From Stomoxys calcitrans (Eukaryota; Arthropoda; Insecta; Diptera; Muscidae): a DNA stretch of 64,000 nt. The translations under genes and the position numbers were made by a program. The stretch spans positions 146,507,517 through 146,571,516 of the forward strand of contig NC_081555.1 in the NCBI RefSeq assembly GCF_963082655.1. The letters run 5' to 3'. Under the pieces are notes generated by a model. That model ran no database searches. It was not told the origin of the DNA and worked only from the letters and a program-made list of their open reading frames with translations. Shown here in pieces: positions 62,664-64,000 of this stretch (positions within the stretch are counted from its first letter, which is position 1; every line of letters begins with the position of its first letter).

Positions 62664-63681
62664 ACAAGTAAAAGCGTGCTGAGTTCGGCCGGGCTGAATC
62701 TTGGAAACCCACGACCATGGATTCTTCTAAAAATGTATACAAAATAAATTAAGTTGTAGGGCAGAATTTTATTGTACATACCAAACTTCTGTCAAACCAG
62801 CAAAAATTAAAGCTTCTAGGAACCGAACAAGGATGATCGAGAGACCGGTTTACATGGGAGCTATATCAGGTTATAGACTGATTTTGGCGGTACTTGGCAA
62901 CCTTATTGAAAGTCATAACAAAAGACTACATGCAAAATTTCAGTCAAATCGGACAAAAATTGCGGCTTGTAAGGGCTTAAGAAGTCAAATTGGGAGATCG
63001 GTTTTATATCAGGTTATACACCGACTTGGACCGATCTTGGCACAGTTACTGAAAGTCAAACCAAAACAAAACGTGCAAAATTTCAGCCGGATTGGACAAC
63101 AATTGTGGCTTCCAGGGGTTCAAAAAATCAAATCGATTTATATAGGAACTATATCAGGTTATGAACTGATTTGGACCGTACTTATTACAGTTCTTGACAG
63201 TCGTAACAGAACGCCACACGCAGATCGGACGCCTGATCGGACAAAAATTTCGGCTTCCAGGGGCTCAAGAAGTCAAATCGAGAGATCGGTTTATATGGGA
63301 GCAATATCATGCTATAAACAGATTTAGACCGTACTGGGCACAGTTGTTGGAAATCATTAGGGAACACTACATGAACAATTGCCAGCCAAATCGAATGAAA
63401 ATTGCGTCTTCCAGGGGTTTAAGAAGTCAAATCGGGAGATCGGTTTATATGGAAGCTATAACTAAATCTGACCCGATATGACCCATTTCAATCCCCAACG
63501 ATCTACATCGATAATTAAGTATCTGTGCAAAATTTTAAGCGGGTTCGACCTTTATTGTGATTTGACAGACGGACGGATCAAGAATATATATATACTTTAT
63601 GGGGTCTTGGACGAATATTTCGAGGTGTTTGAAACGGAATAACTAGATTAGTTTATCCCCATCCTTTGGTGGTGGGTATAA
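62664..63681 (-). repeat. DINE-1-like element, minus strand
   Basis: 3' end complement 'acaagtaaaagcgtgctgag' with 'ttcggccgggctgaa', five inverted units, 5' end complement 'ggtggtgggtataaa'. Its subterminal block ('taaagcttctaggaaccgaa') places it with the composite at 26190-28895. Confidence 0.78.
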
Positions 63682-63739
63682 AAACACTACGTTCATACAA
63701 TTGCCACCGCAAGATTTTTGTGTCTCAACACTAACATAA

Positions 63740-63855
63740 ACCCCGTTTACACTGCTCTTTAAATCCGGATTTAATGGCTCGATCATCTGTTTTCCCTTTA
63801 TAAAATCAGCTGACGAGAGCTCAAATCCGGATTTAATGAGCAGTGTAAACGCGAT
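63740..63855. mobile_element. Short palindromic MITE-like element
   Basis: Arms 'gtttacactgctctttaaat' (from 63745) and the complement ending 'gagcagtgtaaac' (to 63850) contain 'aaatccggattt' on both sides and enclose about 30 bases. About 110 bp in all; no coding. Confidence 0.55.
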
Positions 63856-64000
63856 TTTAATCGGTACTGAACATAAGTGAACATTTTTTTTTACGTTTAA
63901 ACGGGACATGTGAGTTCGCAAAGATCGCAATAATGAACAGTATAACTTGAAATAGATGATAGATAAGACATTACATAGCAAATGTCAATAAGTGCTGTTC

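Noticed and set aside
62833..63327. 164-codon frame on the + strand
   Set aside because: Another frame through the same DINE-like units; not a gene.

Overview
The window looks like nuclear DNA of a muscoid fly (Diptera, Calyptratae; a stable fly or house fly type genome). The reasons are AT-rich, intron-bearing DNA, eukaryotic tRNA genes, one spliced potassium-channel gene and a very high load of dipteran transposable elements. The species is inferred from repeat style and is not proven. No bacterial gene, operon or CRISPR array is present.

The only cellular protein gene I can support is the 3' part of a two-pore-domain (K2P) potassium channel on the + strand. Six coding exons (25976-26137, 37925-38198, 38260-38451, 38545-38660, 38843-38935, 45186-45344) join in phase into 331 codons plus stop. 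They cover the end of M1, the first extracellular loop, both pore loops, M2-M4 and the C-terminus. The exons encoding the N-terminus and most of M1 were not found. Two of its introns are long (11.8 kb and 6.2 kb) and are packed with mobile DNA. There are two tRNA genes: initiator tRNA-Met at 15011-15082 (+) and tRNA-Gly(UCC) at 29290-29361 (-), the latter inside the channel gene's long intron.

Layout. 1-5.7 kb: repeat fragments and an (AAAAT)n array. 5.7-14.2 kb: three DINE-1-like (Helentron-associated) elements head to tail. The first carries a nearly intact Jockey-type LINE (ORF1 with CCHC knuckles, ORF2 with endonuclease and reverse transcriptase, poly-A tail); the second carries a mariner copy that has lost its N-terminus. 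15-21 kb: tRNA-Met, more DINE-like and Helitron-like pieces, a transposase relic and a ~29-bp minisatellite. 21.2-22.2 kb: a ~1 kb hexanucleotide array, CCTAAA then CCTTAA then CCAAAA. 23-46.5 kb: the channel gene with repeat-filled introns. 46.9-64 kb: more repeats, decayed LINEs, and the second copy of a 607-bp foldback transposon whose first copy lies in the last channel intron.

How the pieces work together: the autonomous-looking Jockey LINE could in principle supply retrotransposition activity. The mariner relic is the source type of six short deletion derivatives sharing its termini. A transposase related to the foldback element left one other relic at 18.3 kb. DINE-like and Helitron-like elements make up most of the remaining sequence, and several are fused in inverted orientation. 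The points most worth following up are the two 607-bp foldback copies (one with an empty-site relative in this window), the ~160-210 bp direct duplication that exactly brackets one DINE-like element, the inverted DINE-like composites, and the blockwise hexamer array.
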